NCBI RefSeq assembly: GCF_003815915.1
Contig: NZ_CP033929.1
Span: 372,001 to 436,000, forward strand
DNA length: 64,000 bases
Source: Chryseobacterium indoltheticum
GTDB lineage: Bacteria > Bacteroidota > Bacteroidia > Flavobacteriales > Weeksellaceae
Direction of reading: 5' to 3'
The position numbers and the translations under genes were made by a program. This document shows positions 33,909-43,023 of this stretch, in pieces. Under the pieces are notes generated by a model, which saw only the letters and a program-made list of their open reading frames with translations, was not told the DNA's origin and ran no database searches. How positions within the stretch are numbered: position 1 is the first letter of the stretch; the number at the start of each line of letters is the position of its first letter.

Positions 33909-35996
33909 ATGAAATCTCTACTTTTAAAAACACAAACCATTTTCTTTATTCTTTTTAGTTTTGTGCTCACTTTTGCGCAAAACAGAATGAAAGATCCACA
34001 AAATGCGGTTTTTTACATGGAAGTGAATGGAAAACAGCTTAACAAAAAAGTTAACTGGGAAAAATTCAACCCATTTTTACAGGAAATTACCAAAGATAAA
34101 GGCAAGAACAAAAAAGCTTCATGGAACGATTACTCCAAAACAGGGATAAAATACGATGCAACGCAGTATCATTATGCAACGATGAATGATTCTGTGAAAT
34201 CTTACAACACCCATTTTACTTTAGAAAGTCCGGAAAAATTTCAGGAATTTATCAATTCGGTAAAGAAAAAAGGACAGGAGGTAACCAGAAAAAACAATTA
34301 TTCATACGTTGATATTGATGATGATATTTTCGTAGCCTGGAGTGGAAACCGTGCCGTTTTAAGTGTAATTAGCTACCAAAAGCCTTACAAAAAAGGAGAC
34401 TGGATGGACGATATTGATGCTGTTGACAGCACGGTCGCAGTTGTAGATAGTGCAGTGATTGCTATTGACAGTGCAGCTTCAGCAATTGATGAGGAAGAAG
34501 TGAAACCTTTCGATTATAAAGAAGAAATTGGATATCTGAAAGACGATATTAAATATTTAAAAGAAAGCATTAAAGATAATAACGCTGAAATTCTAAAGCT
34601 TCAGAAAGACATCAAGTATCTTGAAAAGCATCACAAGTATCCAGAAGAAAAGAAAGTTTCGGAAATAACTGAAGCAGTAAAAGATTCTACTTACAAACCA
34701 AATGCAGAAGTTTTGCCACCGCCGATTTCGCAGGATGATTATTATGAAGAGGCGCCGTATGAAGTAGATTCAAGCTATCAAAAAGAAATGGATTCGCTCA
34801 ATATTGAGAAATTCAAAATCGTTAAAAAGTTTGCGGAAGATCGTTTTGATCAGTATTTCAGTTCAAATGCAGAGTTTTCGGTGACCAAAGATATGTTGAG
34901 CTTCAGAGACCCAAATTCTGACGTTTTCATCTATGCAGATTACGGGAGGATTATCAATGAAGGAATTTACAACAACATGCCTTCAACGTATAATTTTGCC
35001 GGAATTTTAGGTAAACTATATAACTCAAATACATCTTATAATCTGTATTTTGATAAAGATAAAGTAAGACTTGTTAATAATTATCAACATAAAGATCCGG
35101 AAACACAAAAGAATATTTCGGAAGTCTATAAAGGGAAGAAGAACAAAAAACTAGCAGCCTTAATTAATGATAAAAGCGTCGGTTATTATGTGATGAATGT
35201 GAATGGTTCTAAATATTTTGATATGATGTACGGCTTGCTGAAAAATACAGGAGAGTCTGAATATCAGAAAGAAATGGAACTGATGATGGAAACCATGAAA
35301 ATCGTTTTGGATGAAGAAGCGATCGCAAAAATTGCTCCCGGAAACGGAATTTTTGTTCTGAATGAATTAAAATCTAAAAACGTAGAATACACCGATTACG
35401 ATTACGACGAAAATTATAACGAAAAAGAAGTAAAGAAAACCAAAGATGTGATGGTTCCTGACTTTACTTTTGCATTCGCTACAGAAAATGAAAACTATTG
35501 GAAACGAGTTTTCAATGTATTGACTTCCAATAAAGCTTTTGCTAAAAACTTCTCTAAAAATGGTGAGTTTTATACTTTTAAAGACGAGAAAAATAAAAAC
35601 GGTTATGTTGATCAGTTATTTTTCACCGTAAAAGAAGGAATTGTTTATGTGACGACTTCTAAAGATAACATCAACACGAATAGTAAAACTGACGTTTCTA
35701 AGCAGTGGATGAAAGATTCTTCGAAATATCCTTTGTCGGGACGATTGAATATTCAGAAGCTTTTGGTTGGTTTAGACAAAGAATTTAAAAGTAAATCTGA
35801 AAGAAAAACGCTTGATTTGTTAAGAAAAAATGTGGGTGAAGTTTATTTTAAAACCGAAGTGAAAGGCGGCAGTATTCAGACTGAAATGAATTATGATATT
35901 AAAAATTCTTCAGAAAACAGTCTGATGTATTTCTTTGATTTGTTTGATGAGATATATAAGATTTCAGAATCTGAAAAGCCTTCAAATACGTTGTAA
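33909..35996 (+). CDS. Large exported protein with coiled coil, unrecognised
   Basis: 695 residues with a signal peptide (about 1-24, ending AQN). Two globular blocks (about 30-160 and 290-690) surround an acidic segment (about 160-200) and a coiled coil (about 203-245, KEEIGYLKDDIKYLKESI pattern). The second block contains a repeated Tyr/Lys-rich strand pattern. No catalytic motif is seen and I do not recognise the family. It lies between two other exported proteins of unknown function and may act with them. Confidence 0.65.
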   Translation: MKSLLLKTQTIFFILFSFVLTFAQNRMKDPQNAVFYMEVNGKQLNKKVNWEKFNPFLQEITKDKGKNKKASWNDYSKTGIKYDATQYHYATMNDSVKSYNTHFTLESPEKFQEFINSVKKKGQEVTRKNNYSYVDIDDDIFVAWSGNRAVLSVISYQKPYKKGDWMDDIDAVDSTVAVVDSAVIAIDSAASAIDEEEVKPFDYKEEIGYLKDDIKYLKESIKDNNAEILKLQKDIKYLEKHHKYPEEKKVSEITEAVKDSTYKPNAEVLPPPISQDDYYEEAPYEVDSSYQKEMDSLNIEKFKIVKKFAEDRFDQYFSSNAEFSVTKDMLSFRDPNSDVFIYADYGRIINEGIYNNMPSTYNFAGILGKLYNSNTSYNLYFDKDKVRLVNNYQHKDPETQKNISEVYKGKKNKKLAALINDKSVGYYVMNVNGSKYFDMMYGLLKNTGESEYQKEMELMMETMKIVLDEEAIAKIAPGNGIFVLNELKSKNVEYTDYDYDENYNEKEVKKTKDVMVPDFTFAFATENENYWKRVFNVLTSNKAFAKNFSKNGEFYTFKDEKNKNGYVDQLFFTVKEGIVYVTTSKDNINTNSKTDVSKQWMKDSSKYPLSGRLNIQKLLVGLDKEFKSKSERKTLDLLRKNVGEVYFKTEVKGGSIQTEMNYDIKNSSENSLMYFFDLFDEIYKISESEKPSNTL

Positions 35997-36007
35997 CTGA
36001 TAGTAAT

Positions 36008-36034
36008 AGAAACGGGCTTTAGCCCGTTTTCTTA
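36008..36034 (+). terminator. Terminator or attenuator
   Basis: AAACGGGCT-TT-AGCCCGTTT stem followed by T-rich sequence, between two genes of unknown function on the same strand. Confidence 0.75.
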
Positions 36035-36086
36035 ATTTTTAATGTAAATTGGTTGTAGCCAAAATAGATCATTTTATAAGAAATTC

Positions 36087-37313
36087 ATGAAGAAAAAATA
36101 TATTTTTCTTATCGTAATAGTTCTGCTTTCGATCGGAGTTTATTTTCTGTTTTTCCATAAAGATAAAAGCTTAAATTATATTCCTGACAATGCAGATATT
36201 GTTGTTTTAGTTGATATCAAAAAGGCGAAGAGACAATATATTTCCAGCTTTATAGCGCATCCTTCAAAGTGGTTTGAAGAAAAAAATGGAGCGAAAAATA
36301 AAATTTCAGTTACAGATTCCGGATTGGAAATTCCAGATTTTCTGCAGATTTTCCATTTGAGCAATACCAAAATTTCTGAATGGTACACTGTTTTAGAAAT
36401 CAATGATAAAGAAAAACTTTCAGCATTTTTAAAAGATCGAAAATTTATAAATGATGAAAAAGGTATATTTAAAAACAACCAGCTTTTCGTAAAAATTAAT
36501 GGTGAAAAATGTATTGTCGGAACTTCCGATTTAAATTTTAACAACATCGGAAAACCGTTTTCTGAAAAATTCAGGAATAATGTTTTGAATGCAGATTCTT
36601 TTATGGGTGATGGTTTAGGAAGTATTTCTTTTATTTCAGAATTACGGACTCAAAACTTTTCAGTCGATTTACAAGATGATGAGATTGAAATAAAAAATGA
36701 ACATAATTCTGCCAATTTCGAATCATTGATTTCAGATTTATATAAGAAAACTCAATTTCTGGATGCTGAATTAGATTCAGAAAATATCAAGAAAATAGGT
36801 TCTGTTTTTAAAGAAAATATGACAGATTCGACATCGGTTAATCATTTGCAAATGAGCGCTAATTTTATACAAGTGAATGATACGATTGTCAGTTACGAAT
36901 ATGATGATAACTTTAATGAAATTGAGAAAATCAGTTATCAGAAAATTGTTCAGCCGGATTTTGAAATCGTGCTTCAAACTTCCAATCCGGAAAAAGCCTG
37001 GACGTATTTTCAAAATAAAAAATGGATCAATGCAAAAAATCAGTTTACAGCAATTCCTTTTCAGCCCAATTTAATGAGTGTAAATAAAAACCATATTTCT
37101 ATAAAATCTACCCGAAAATCAGTAAAAATAAACGAGACTAAAAATCAAAATTATATTTTCATCAAAAATAATCCTTTATTATTATCTTCATTTAAAACTC
37201 TAAATAATCAGTTTTTTAAAGATATCGAATATCTCTTTTACGGAAATAAAAACCAGGACTACACGGTGAAAATTAAATTCAAAAAAGAAAAACTTCCATT
37301 AATTCTAAGATAA
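36087..37313 (+). CDS. Membrane-anchored periplasmic protein, unrecognised
   Basis: 408 residues. One N-terminal membrane segment (about 5-22) is followed by LNYIPDNADIVVLVDIKKAK, a type of opening also seen in DUF4836-like exported proteins. The remainder is alpha/beta with no catalytic motif. I could not place it in a named family. It follows the 695-residue exported protein across a hairpin, and a DUF6122 gene starts 6 bases after its stop codon. Confidence 0.62.
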   Translation: MKKKYIFLIVIVLLSIGVYFLFFHKDKSLNYIPDNADIVVLVDIKKAKRQYISSFIAHPSKWFEEKNGAKNKISVTDSGLEIPDFLQIFHLSNTKISEWYTVLEINDKEKLSAFLKDRKFINDEKGIFKNNQLFVKINGEKCIVGTSDLNFNNIGKPFSEKFRNNVLNADSFMGDGLGSISFISELRTQNFSVDLQDDEIEIKNEHNSANFESLISDLYKKTQFLDAELDSENIKKIGSVFKENMTDSTSVNHLQMSANFIQVNDTIVSYEYDDNFNEIEKISYQKIVQPDFEIVLQTSNPEKAWTYFQNKKWINAKNQFTAIPFQPNLMSVNKNHISIKSTRKSVKINETKNQNYIFIKNNPLLLSSFKTLNNQFFKDIEYLFYGNKNQDYTVKIKFKKEKLPLILR

Positions 37314-37319
37314 AAATCT

Positions 37320-37658
37320 ATGTGTCCTCCAGAAATTGCTTTATTAAAAACATTTGTGCATTACTTTCTGCATTTGGCTTTTCCGGCGCTTATTGCTTTT
37401 GTTTTTTATCGTGATCAATGGAAAAAAGTGTATCTGATTCTGCTTGCAACAATGCTGGTTGACCTTGATCATCTGTTTGCTGATCCCATTTTTGATCCCA
37501 ACAGAATGAGCGTGGGTTTTCATATTTTACATTCATATTATGCTATTGCGGTGTATTTTTTGCTGCTCTTTTTTAAAGGAAATTTAAGGATAATCGGCAT
37601 CGGTTTGCTCTTTCATATGTTGACTGACTTTCAGGATTTTGAGTGGTGGTGTCATTAA
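37320..37658 (+). CDS. DUF6122 membrane protein
   Basis: 112 residues with about three to four membrane segments. The LLATMLVDLDHLFADPIFDPNRMSVGFHILHS pattern with its Asp and His residues is typical of DUF6122, a short Flavobacteriia membrane family related to metal-dependent hydrolase-like membrane proteins (YdjM type); activity is unproven. It is six bases downstream of the previous gene, so cotranscribed. Confidence 0.72.
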   Translation: MCPPEIALLKTFVHYFLHLAFPALIAFVFYRDQWKKVYLILLATMLVDLDHLFADPIFDPNRMSVGFHILHSYYAIAVYFLLLFFKGNLRIIGIGLLFHMLTDFQDFEWWCH

Positions 37659-37723
37659 AATATTATTAATATTTTCTTTTAAGATTGCGAATTCGATAGA
37701 TTTTTTGTATTTTAGGATCACTT

Positions 37724-38794
37724 ATGAAGCCAAAAGAATTTTTACATTATACTTACATTTTCCCTGTTCTTGCTGTGATTTACTATTTCGCAGGATTTAT
37801 GGGACAAGGGATTATTTCTGATATTATTGCAGGAATTTTATTGACCGGCAGTGTTTTATCTGCTGTACATCACGCAGAAGTAGTCGCTCATAAAGTCGGA
37901 GAACCGTACGGAACCATTATTTTGGCACTCTGTATTACGATTATCGAGGTCGCACTTATTGTTTCTTTGATGGTTGCAGGTGGTGCAGAGGCTATTACTT
38001 TAGCAAGAGATACCGTATTTGCGGCCGTTATGATTATCCTTAACGGAATTATCGGTATTTGTGTCCTGGTGGGCGGTGTCAAATATTTTGAACAGTTTTT
38101 TGCCAGAACTTCTGCGACAACATATCTCGTAAGTATCGTTTCTATTTTGGTGATTACTTTGATTCTTCCCAATTTTACTTCAAGTGTAAATGGGCCTTAC
38201 TATAATAATGCACAGTTAATCTTTGTTTCAATTGCTTGTCTTGTCATCTACGGCGTATTTTTAATGGTACAAACCGTAAGACACAGAAGCTATTTTGTGC
38301 CGGCCGATGGCAATGCAGAAGAACATTTTATACCGAATAAAACACAGACAATTGTCAGCTTTTTCTTATTGGTTGTTTGTTTGATCGTTGTTGTTTTAAT
38401 GGCAAAGGGACTTTCTAAAACCATCGAAGACGTGGTACAAAGCATGGGAGCGCCGAAATCTTTGGTCGGAGTTATTATTGCAGGCGTTGTACTTCTTCCG
38501 GAAGGGCTGGCGGCTATTCGTGCGGCGAGAAATAACCAGTTTCAGTCGAGTTTAAACTTGGCTTTAGGATCTGCATTAGCAAGTATTGGATTGAGTATTC
38601 CTGCGATTTCTGCAGTAAGTATTATGTATGATATTCCTTTGGTGTTGGGTCTTGATAAAAAGGATATTATTCTTCTTACTTTGTCGGTGTTTATCGTCAT
38701 GCTATCCTTAAGCAGAGGAAAAACCAATATATTGTACGGAACCGTTCTCTTAGTCAATTTGGCAGCGTACATTTTCACGGTAATTGTGCCTTAA
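37724..38794 (+). CDS. Ca2+/H+ antiporter, CaCA family (ChaA-like)
   Basis: 356 residues with about 11 membrane segments. Two inverted alpha motifs are seen: ALCITIIEVALIVSLM (Glu) near residue 68 and LLPEGLAAIRAARNNQFQSSLNLALGSALASIG near 255, the Glu residues being ion ligands of CAX/ChaA exchangers. It exports Ca2+ (or Na+/K+) in exchange for protons at the inner membrane. It runs on the same strand as the preceding DUF6122 gene with a 65-base gap. Confidence 0.85.
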   Translation: MKPKEFLHYTYIFPVLAVIYYFAGFMGQGIISDIIAGILLTGSVLSAVHHAEVVAHKVGEPYGTIILALCITIIEVALIVSLMVAGGAEAITLARDTVFAAVMIILNGIIGICVLVGGVKYFEQFFARTSATTYLVSIVSILVITLILPNFTSSVNGPYYNNAQLIFVSIACLVIYGVFLMVQTVRHRSYFVPADGNAEEHFIPNKTQTIVSFFLLVVCLIVVVLMAKGLSKTIEDVVQSMGAPKSLVGVIIAGVVLLPEGLAAIRAARNNQFQSSLNLALGSALASIGLSIPAISAVSIMYDIPLVLGLDKKDIILLTLSVFIVMLSLSRGKTNILYGTVLLVNLAAYIFTVIVP

Positions 38795-38828
38795 TTTGTA
38801 ATTCGAAAAAGAAAATTCGTAGCTCAAA

Positions 38829-39209
38829 CTAAAGTTTTCTGGCCATTTCCATTTTATAAGCCATTAAATTGGCTATATTTTCAGACTTTGTGATTGCCAT
38901 AGAAGCATTTTGACCTGTGAAATTTTCCTCAATCGTCTGTTTCCACAATGCAAGCCATTTTTCAAAATGCTTTTTCTCCATCGCTTCCATTTGGTTGATA
39001 GGGAAATGCACCGCCATGGGATTTCCTTTATAGCTCATCTGTCCAAAAAGAATACTTTCCCAGAACGAATACATTTTTGGCAAATGCTTATCCCAATCTA
39101 CTTTTATAACGTCTTTAAAGAAGAAACCAATCGTCTCATCCTTTACCACTTTGTTGTAAAATGAATTCACCAATAATTCTATATCTTCTCTTGATTCTAA
39201 CTTTTTCAT
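38829..39209 (-). CDS. Group III truncated haemoglobin
   Basis: 126 residues of the 2-over-2 globin fold. FFKDVIKVDWDKHLPKMYSFWESILFG and PMAVHFPINQMEAMEKKHFEKWLALW contain the helix E-F region and the proximal His used to bind haem in the group III (trHbP/Ctb) type. It probably handles O2 or NO in the cytoplasm. The gene is convergent with the Ca2+/H+ antiporter. Confidence 0.85.
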   Translation of the reverse strand: MKKLESREDIELLVNSFYNKVVKDETIGFFFKDVIKVDWDKHLPKMYSFWESILFGQMSYKGNPMAVHFPINQMEAMEKKHFEKWLALWKQTIEENFTGQNASMAITKSENIANLMAYKMEMARKL

Positions 39210-39228
39210 TGCAATGAATTTTCCTTAT

Positions 39229-39236
39229 CAAATTTA
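39229..39236 (-). promoter_or_regulatory. Candidate -7 element (TAAATTTG) for the truncated haemoglobin gene
   Basis: TAAATTTG on the minus strand, 20 bases before the start codon. A TTG is present 25 bases further upstream, longer than the usual spacing. Confidence 0.35.
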
Positions 39237-39296
39237 GTTTAATTCTAAATCCTAAAGAAGACAATCTAATTGATAAGTTTCATGAAAACAATATTT

Positions 39297-39304
39297 TATC
39301 TTTG
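39297..39304 (+). promoter_or_regulatory. Candidate -7 element (TATCTTTG) for the Kir-type channel gene
   Basis: TATCTTTG lies 39 bases before the start codon, with a TTG 24 bases upstream, near the long end of accepted spacing. Confidence 0.4.
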
Positions 39305-39343
39305 CTAAATTAAATTTAAGACCGCGCAAATGAATTTCTAAAT

Positions 39344-40315
39344 ATGGCAAAAGGTTTCAGGAAAAAAATTCGTCAGGAAAACACTGAAAACAGTGGCTTC
39401 GGAAGTCTTGCTTCGGGAAGATTCATCAATAAAGACGGGCTTCCGAATGTGAGAAGAAGAGGCATCAATGTCTTCAACAGGCTGAGTTGGTATCATACGA
39501 TGCTTAATTTGTCGTCGTTTCGGTTTATTACGTATCTGGTAGTGATGTATATTCTTATCAATTTGGTTTTTGCATTTATTTATTACCTGATCGGTGTAGA
39601 GCATCTTACAGGAATCGATAAAAGTAACCCTTTAGACGAGTTTATTGATGTGTTTTTCTTCAGTTCGCAAACCTTTACGACGGTTGGCTATGGAAGAATT
39701 GCTCCTGTTGGTTTTATGGCGAGTTTAGTTGCCACCTTTGAGGCATTTTTAGGATTGCTTACCTTTGCCATTGCAACAGGATTATTTTACGGTAGATTTT
39801 CGAGACCCAGAGCTTATCTCAGATTTTCAGATATTGCTGTAATTGCTCCTTTTCAGGATGTTACAGCGTTGATGTTCAGGCTGGCTCCTTATAAGAATAA
39901 TGCTTTGACAGATGCGGATGTTACACTTTCGACAGCGATTGAGATCAATGAAGAAGGAAAGGTGAAAAGTAATTTTTACCGATTGGAAACCCAATTAAGT
40001 AAAATAAACACGTTGGCTTTGAACTGGACAATAGTTCATAAAATTGATGAGAATTCTCCATTTTTCGGGTTTGCTGCAGATGATTTTAAAAATACGAATA
40101 TTGAAATAATAGTTCATGTAAGAGCGTTTGATGAAGTGTTTTCAAACACTGTTGTTCAGAGGTCGTCGTATGTTTCTCGTGAAATTATTTACGGGGCAAA
40201 ATTTATTTCAATGTATTATCCTGATAAAGAGAAAGATTCAACAGTGTTGGATCTTGACAAAATTAATGAATATCAGAAAGTTGAGCTTAAGACTTCTGAT
40301 GCGCAAAGATCATAA
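39344..40315 (+). CDS. Inward-rectifier-type potassium channel (KirBac-like)
   Basis: 323 residues. Two membrane helices (about 63-85 and 125-150) flank a pore loop with the potassium filter TVGYG near residue 118. The C-terminal 160 residues form the cytoplasmic beta domain of Kir channels (FRLAPYKNNALTDADVTL, closing with strand ALNWTIVHKIDENSPFFG). It conducts K+ across the inner membrane. Its stop codon overlaps the start of the YkgJ gene by one base, so the two are translationally coupled. Confidence 0.88.
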   Translation: MAKGFRKKIRQENTENSGFGSLASGRFINKDGLPNVRRRGINVFNRLSWYHTMLNLSSFRFITYLVVMYILINLVFAFIYYLIGVEHLTGIDKSNPLDEFIDVFFFSSQTFTTVGYGRIAPVGFMASLVATFEAFLGLLTFAIATGLFYGRFSRPRAYLRFSDIAVIAPFQDVTALMFRLAPYKNNALTDADVTLSTAIEINEEGKVKSNFYRLETQLSKINTLALNWTIVHKIDENSPFFGFAADDFKNTNIEIIVHVRAFDEVFSNTVVQRSSYVSREIIYGAKFISMYYPDKEKDSTVLDLDKINEYQKVELKTSDAQRS

Positions 40316-40803
40316 TGAATTTAGAATTATACAAAACACAGGCTTTACAAAAGCAGAAAGAGCATAAAAAATTCTTGGAAGGTTTAAAAAAGAAACCTCC
40401 TAAAAATCTTGATTATATTGTGCAGGGAACTCACGACGAGGTTTTTGAAAAGGTAGACTGCCTTCAATGTGCCAATTGTTGTAAAACCACCGGGCCGCTT
40501 TATACCGAAAAAGATATCGAACGCATTTCAAAACATCTGAAAATGAAACAAGCTGATTTTGAAGCTAAATTTCTTCGTGTAGATGAAGATAACGATAAAG
40601 TTCTACAAAATCTTCCGTGTTTTTTTCTGAATCAGGACAATACTTGTTCGATCTATGAAGTTCGGCCGAAAGCATGTAGAGAATATCCCCATACAGACCG
40701 AAAAAAGATTTATCAGATTAATAATTTAATGATCAAAAACACAGTGATTTGTCCGGCTGCATTTGAGTTTGTGGAAGGTATGATGAAAAATGTAAATAAA
40801 TAA
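40315..40803 (+). CDS. YkgJ-family cysteine-cluster protein
   Basis: 162 residues. The family CxxCxxCC motif is CLQCANCC (near residue 45), followed downstream by CFFLNQDNTCSIYEVRPKACREYPH with further conserved Cys residues, suggesting binding of a zinc or Fe-S centre. The function is unknown. Its ATG overlaps the end of the channel gene by one base. Confidence 0.85.
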   Translation: MNLELYKTQALQKQKEHKKFLEGLKKKPPKNLDYIVQGTHDEVFEKVDCLQCANCCKTTGPLYTEKDIERISKHLKMKQADFEAKFLRVDEDNDKVLQNLPCFFLNQDNTCSIYEVRPKACREYPHTDRKKIYQINNLMIKNTVICPAAFEFVEGMMKNVNK

Positions 40804-40952
40804 ATTGAATCTTAAAAGCTTTTAAAGTCTTATAAAATTGAGTTAAAATTAAGAACGAATATAATTTTATTTAAATCACTCCGTTTCAGAATTAAACCAA
40901 TCTCCCAATTGGTTTTACAGCAGAAGTAGTTTTTTTATATAAGTAAAAATGG

Positions 40953-40985
40953 AATCCTGAGACGTAACGTTTCAGGATTTTTTCT
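40953..40985. terminator. Terminator between YkgJ and the DUF1801 gene
   Basis: The AATCCTGAGACG / CGTTTCAGGATT stem (12 bp with one G-T pair) has a 3-base loop and a T-run. It overlaps the last codon of the convergent DUF1801 gene. Confidence 0.75.
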
Positions 40986-41340
40986 GATCAATTTCCACCA
41001 TTCTGAATTCAATCATTGTTTTAATTAAATCTAACGGCAAATCTTCTTTTATAGGAAACTGAACCGCTCCTTTCGAAAACTTATATTTCCTTTCTTCGAA
41101 GTCATTTTCAAAATGTTTAATGGCTTCAGGAAGAGGATAAAAACCGATATGATTTTTATACGCGGCAAAATAGATTAACGGTTTCTCTTTGTAGCTGAAT
41201 GCAGGCATTTGATAGCCGATATATTCATCAAGATCATAGTGCAGAGAATGTATAAATTCTCGCAGGTTTTCAAGTTTTTGCTGAGTCTCTTCAGGGAAAA
41301 GAAGAAAATATTCTTCAAAATTTTTAAATGTGTTTTTCAT
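40972..41340 (-). CDS. DUF1801 (YdhG-like) protein
   Basis: 122 residues of the DUF1801 fold. LHYDLDEYIGYQMPAFSYKEKPLIYFAAYKNHIGFYP is the conserved core. It is a small cytoplasmic protein of unknown function. The open frame starts further upstream (41394), but ATG at 41340 is the family-typical start; the extension reads through a hairpin and is not convincing. Confidence 0.78.
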   Translation of the reverse strand: MKNTFKNFEEYFLLFPEETQQKLENLREFIHSLHYDLDEYIGYQMPAFSYKEKPLIYFAAYKNHIGFYPLPEAIKHFENDFEERKYKFSKGAVQFPIKEDLPLDLIKTMIEFRMVEIDQKKS

Positions 41341-41356
41341 CAGATAAAAATAAAAA

Positions 41357-41385
41357 AAAGCATTGAACTGGACATTCAATGCTTT
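41357..41385 (-). terminator. Hairpin before the DUF1801 gene, downstream of gdhA
   Basis: A perfect 11-bp stem (AAAGCATTGAA / TTCAATGCTTT) with a 7-base loop, an A-rich run on the plus strand (a T-run on the minus strand). It may be a second gdhA terminator. Confidence 0.6.
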
Positions 41386-41438
41386 CACTTTCACTATTAC
41401 TTTTTTCCCATTTATAAATCCCGGGACAGGCTGTAAGA

Positions 41439-41469
41439 AAAAAGGTCGGGAAAACTTCCCAACCTTTAT
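41439..41469 (-). terminator. Terminator after gdhA
   Basis: AAAGGTCGGGAA pairs with TTCCCAACCTTT (one mismatch), a short loop and T-run on the minus strand, immediately after the gdhA stop codon. Confidence 0.7.
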
Positions 41470-41473
41470 ATTT

Positions 41474-42832
41474 TTATACTACTCCCTGAGCAAGCATTGC
41501 TTCAGCTACTTTTACGAATCCGGCGATGTTAGCACCTTTCACGTAGTTTACATAGCCGTCTTCCTCTTTTCCGTAGTCTCTGCAAGCTTTATGGATTCCG
41601 ATCATGATCTCTTTCAGTCTTGCGTCAACTTCTTCTGAAGTCCAGTTTAGTCTGATTGAGTTTTGAGTCATCTCCAAACCTGAAGTGGCAACACCACCTG
41701 CGTTAGAAGCTTTTCCTGGAGAGAACAATACTTTGTTTTCAAGGAAATAGTTGATGGCATCTAATGTTGAAGGCATATTGGCAGCTTCAGTTACACAAAG
41801 GCAACCATTTTCTACCAATAATTTAGCATCTTCAAGATCCAGTTCGTTCTGAGTTGCAGAAGGGATGGCAACATCGCACTTCACTTCCCAAGGACGCTTT
41901 CCTGCATAGAAAACTGCAGAAGGATATTTTTTGGCATAATCTTCGGCTCTGTTGTTACCAGAAGCTCTAAGCTCTAATAAATAATCAATTTTTTCTCCTT
42001 CAATACCGTCTTTATCATAAATATAACCGTCCGGACCTGAAAGTGTAACCACCTTACCGCCTAGCTCGTTTACTTTTTTGATAACCCCCCAAGCTACGTT
42101 TCCGAAACCTGAAACAGTTACTGTTTTATCTTTAAAAGTCTGTCCGATAGTTTTCAACATCTGCTCAGCGAAATACACAACACCGTAACCTGTTGCTTCA
42201 GGACGGATTAATGAACCTCCGTAAGCAAGACCTTTTCCGGTAAGAACACCGGTGAATTCGTTTCTTACTTTCTTGTATTGACCGAATAAATATCCGATTT
42301 CTCTTGCTCCAACACCGATGTCTCCTGCGGGAACGTCTGTTTCAGGACCGATATGTTTGCACAATTCTGTCATGAAAGCCTGGCAAAAACGCATTACTTC
42401 CATATCAGTTTTTCCTTGCGGATCAAAATCTGAACCTCCTTTACCACCTCCCATTGGAAGAGTCGTTAAAGAGTTTTTGAATACCTGCTCGAATGCTAAG
42501 AATTTAAGTACAGAAAGGTTTACGGTAGGATGGAAACGGATTCCTCCTTTGTAAGGTCCAATTGCAGAGTTCATTTGAATTCTGAAACCTCTGTTTACCT
42601 GAATCTCACCTTTGTCATCAACCCATGGAACTCTGAAAATAATAATTCTTTCCGCTTCAGCCATTCTCTCAAGAAGCTTCATTCCGGTATATTCTTTTCT
42701 GGTCAAGATAAACGGAATTACAGTGACAGCAACTTCTTTTACTGCCTGTAAAAATTCCGGTTCGTTAGGATTTTTTGCCTCAATTTTAGCAATAAATTCC
42801 TGAACTTTCTGGTCAATATTATATTGTTCCAT
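41474..42832 (-). CDS. gdhA: NADP-specific glutamate dehydrogenase
   Basis: 452 residues, the usual length for the hexameric class I enzyme. Visible are the substrate/catalytic region PMGGGKGGSDFDPQGK (catalytic Lys near 128), PAGDIGVGAREIGYLFGQYKK, and the nucleotide-binding SGFGNVAWGVIKK near 243. It assimilates ammonia by reductive amination of 2-oxoglutarate. It has its own promoter and terminator, so it is monocistronic. Confidence 0.95.
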   Translation of the reverse strand: MEQYNIDQKVQEFIAKIEAKNPNEPEFLQAVKEVAVTVIPFILTRKEYTGMKLLERMAEAERIIIFRVPWVDDKGEIQVNRGFRIQMNSAIGPYKGGIRFHPTVNLSVLKFLAFEQVFKNSLTTLPMGGGKGGSDFDPQGKTDMEVMRFCQAFMTELCKHIGPETDVPAGDIGVGAREIGYLFGQYKKVRNEFTGVLTGKGLAYGGSLIRPEATGYGVVYFAEQMLKTIGQTFKDKTVTVSGFGNVAWGVIKKVNELGGKVVTLSGPDGYIYDKDGIEGEKIDYLLELRASGNNRAEDYAKKYPSAVFYAGKRPWEVKCDVAIPSATQNELDLEDAKLLVENGCLCVTEAANMPSTLDAINYFLENKVLFSPGKASNAGGVATSGLEMTQNSIRLNWTSEEVDARLKEIMIGIHKACRDYGKEEDGYVNYVKGANIAGFVKVAEAMLAQGVV

Positions 42833-42859
42833 ATTAGGTAAGGTTGAATATTATGTCAA

Positions 42860-42889
42860 CAAATTTAATTTTTTTTTCAAGATTCACAA
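42860..42889 (-). promoter_or_regulatory. gdhA promoter (TTG-N19-TAAATTTG)
   Basis: On the minus strand, TTG (42889-42887) is 19 bases upstream of TAAATTTG (42867-42860), matching the flavobacterial -33/-7 consensus exactly. The -7 box ends 27 bases before the gdhA start codon, leaving a short leader. Confidence 0.65.
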
Positions 42890-43023
42890 TAGCATATTTA
42901 ATATTTGCTGAAAATTCAATAATAATGAATCAAAATATTATTAAATTAATAATTTTAAAGCAAATTTTATTAAAAATTAAATGTTATATATGAAATAATG
43001 AAATATTAAGAAATCGTTAATTC

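Noticed and set aside
41341..41394. N-terminal extension of the DUF1801 protein
   Set aside because: It would be translated from a terminator hairpin; the internal ATG gives the family start.
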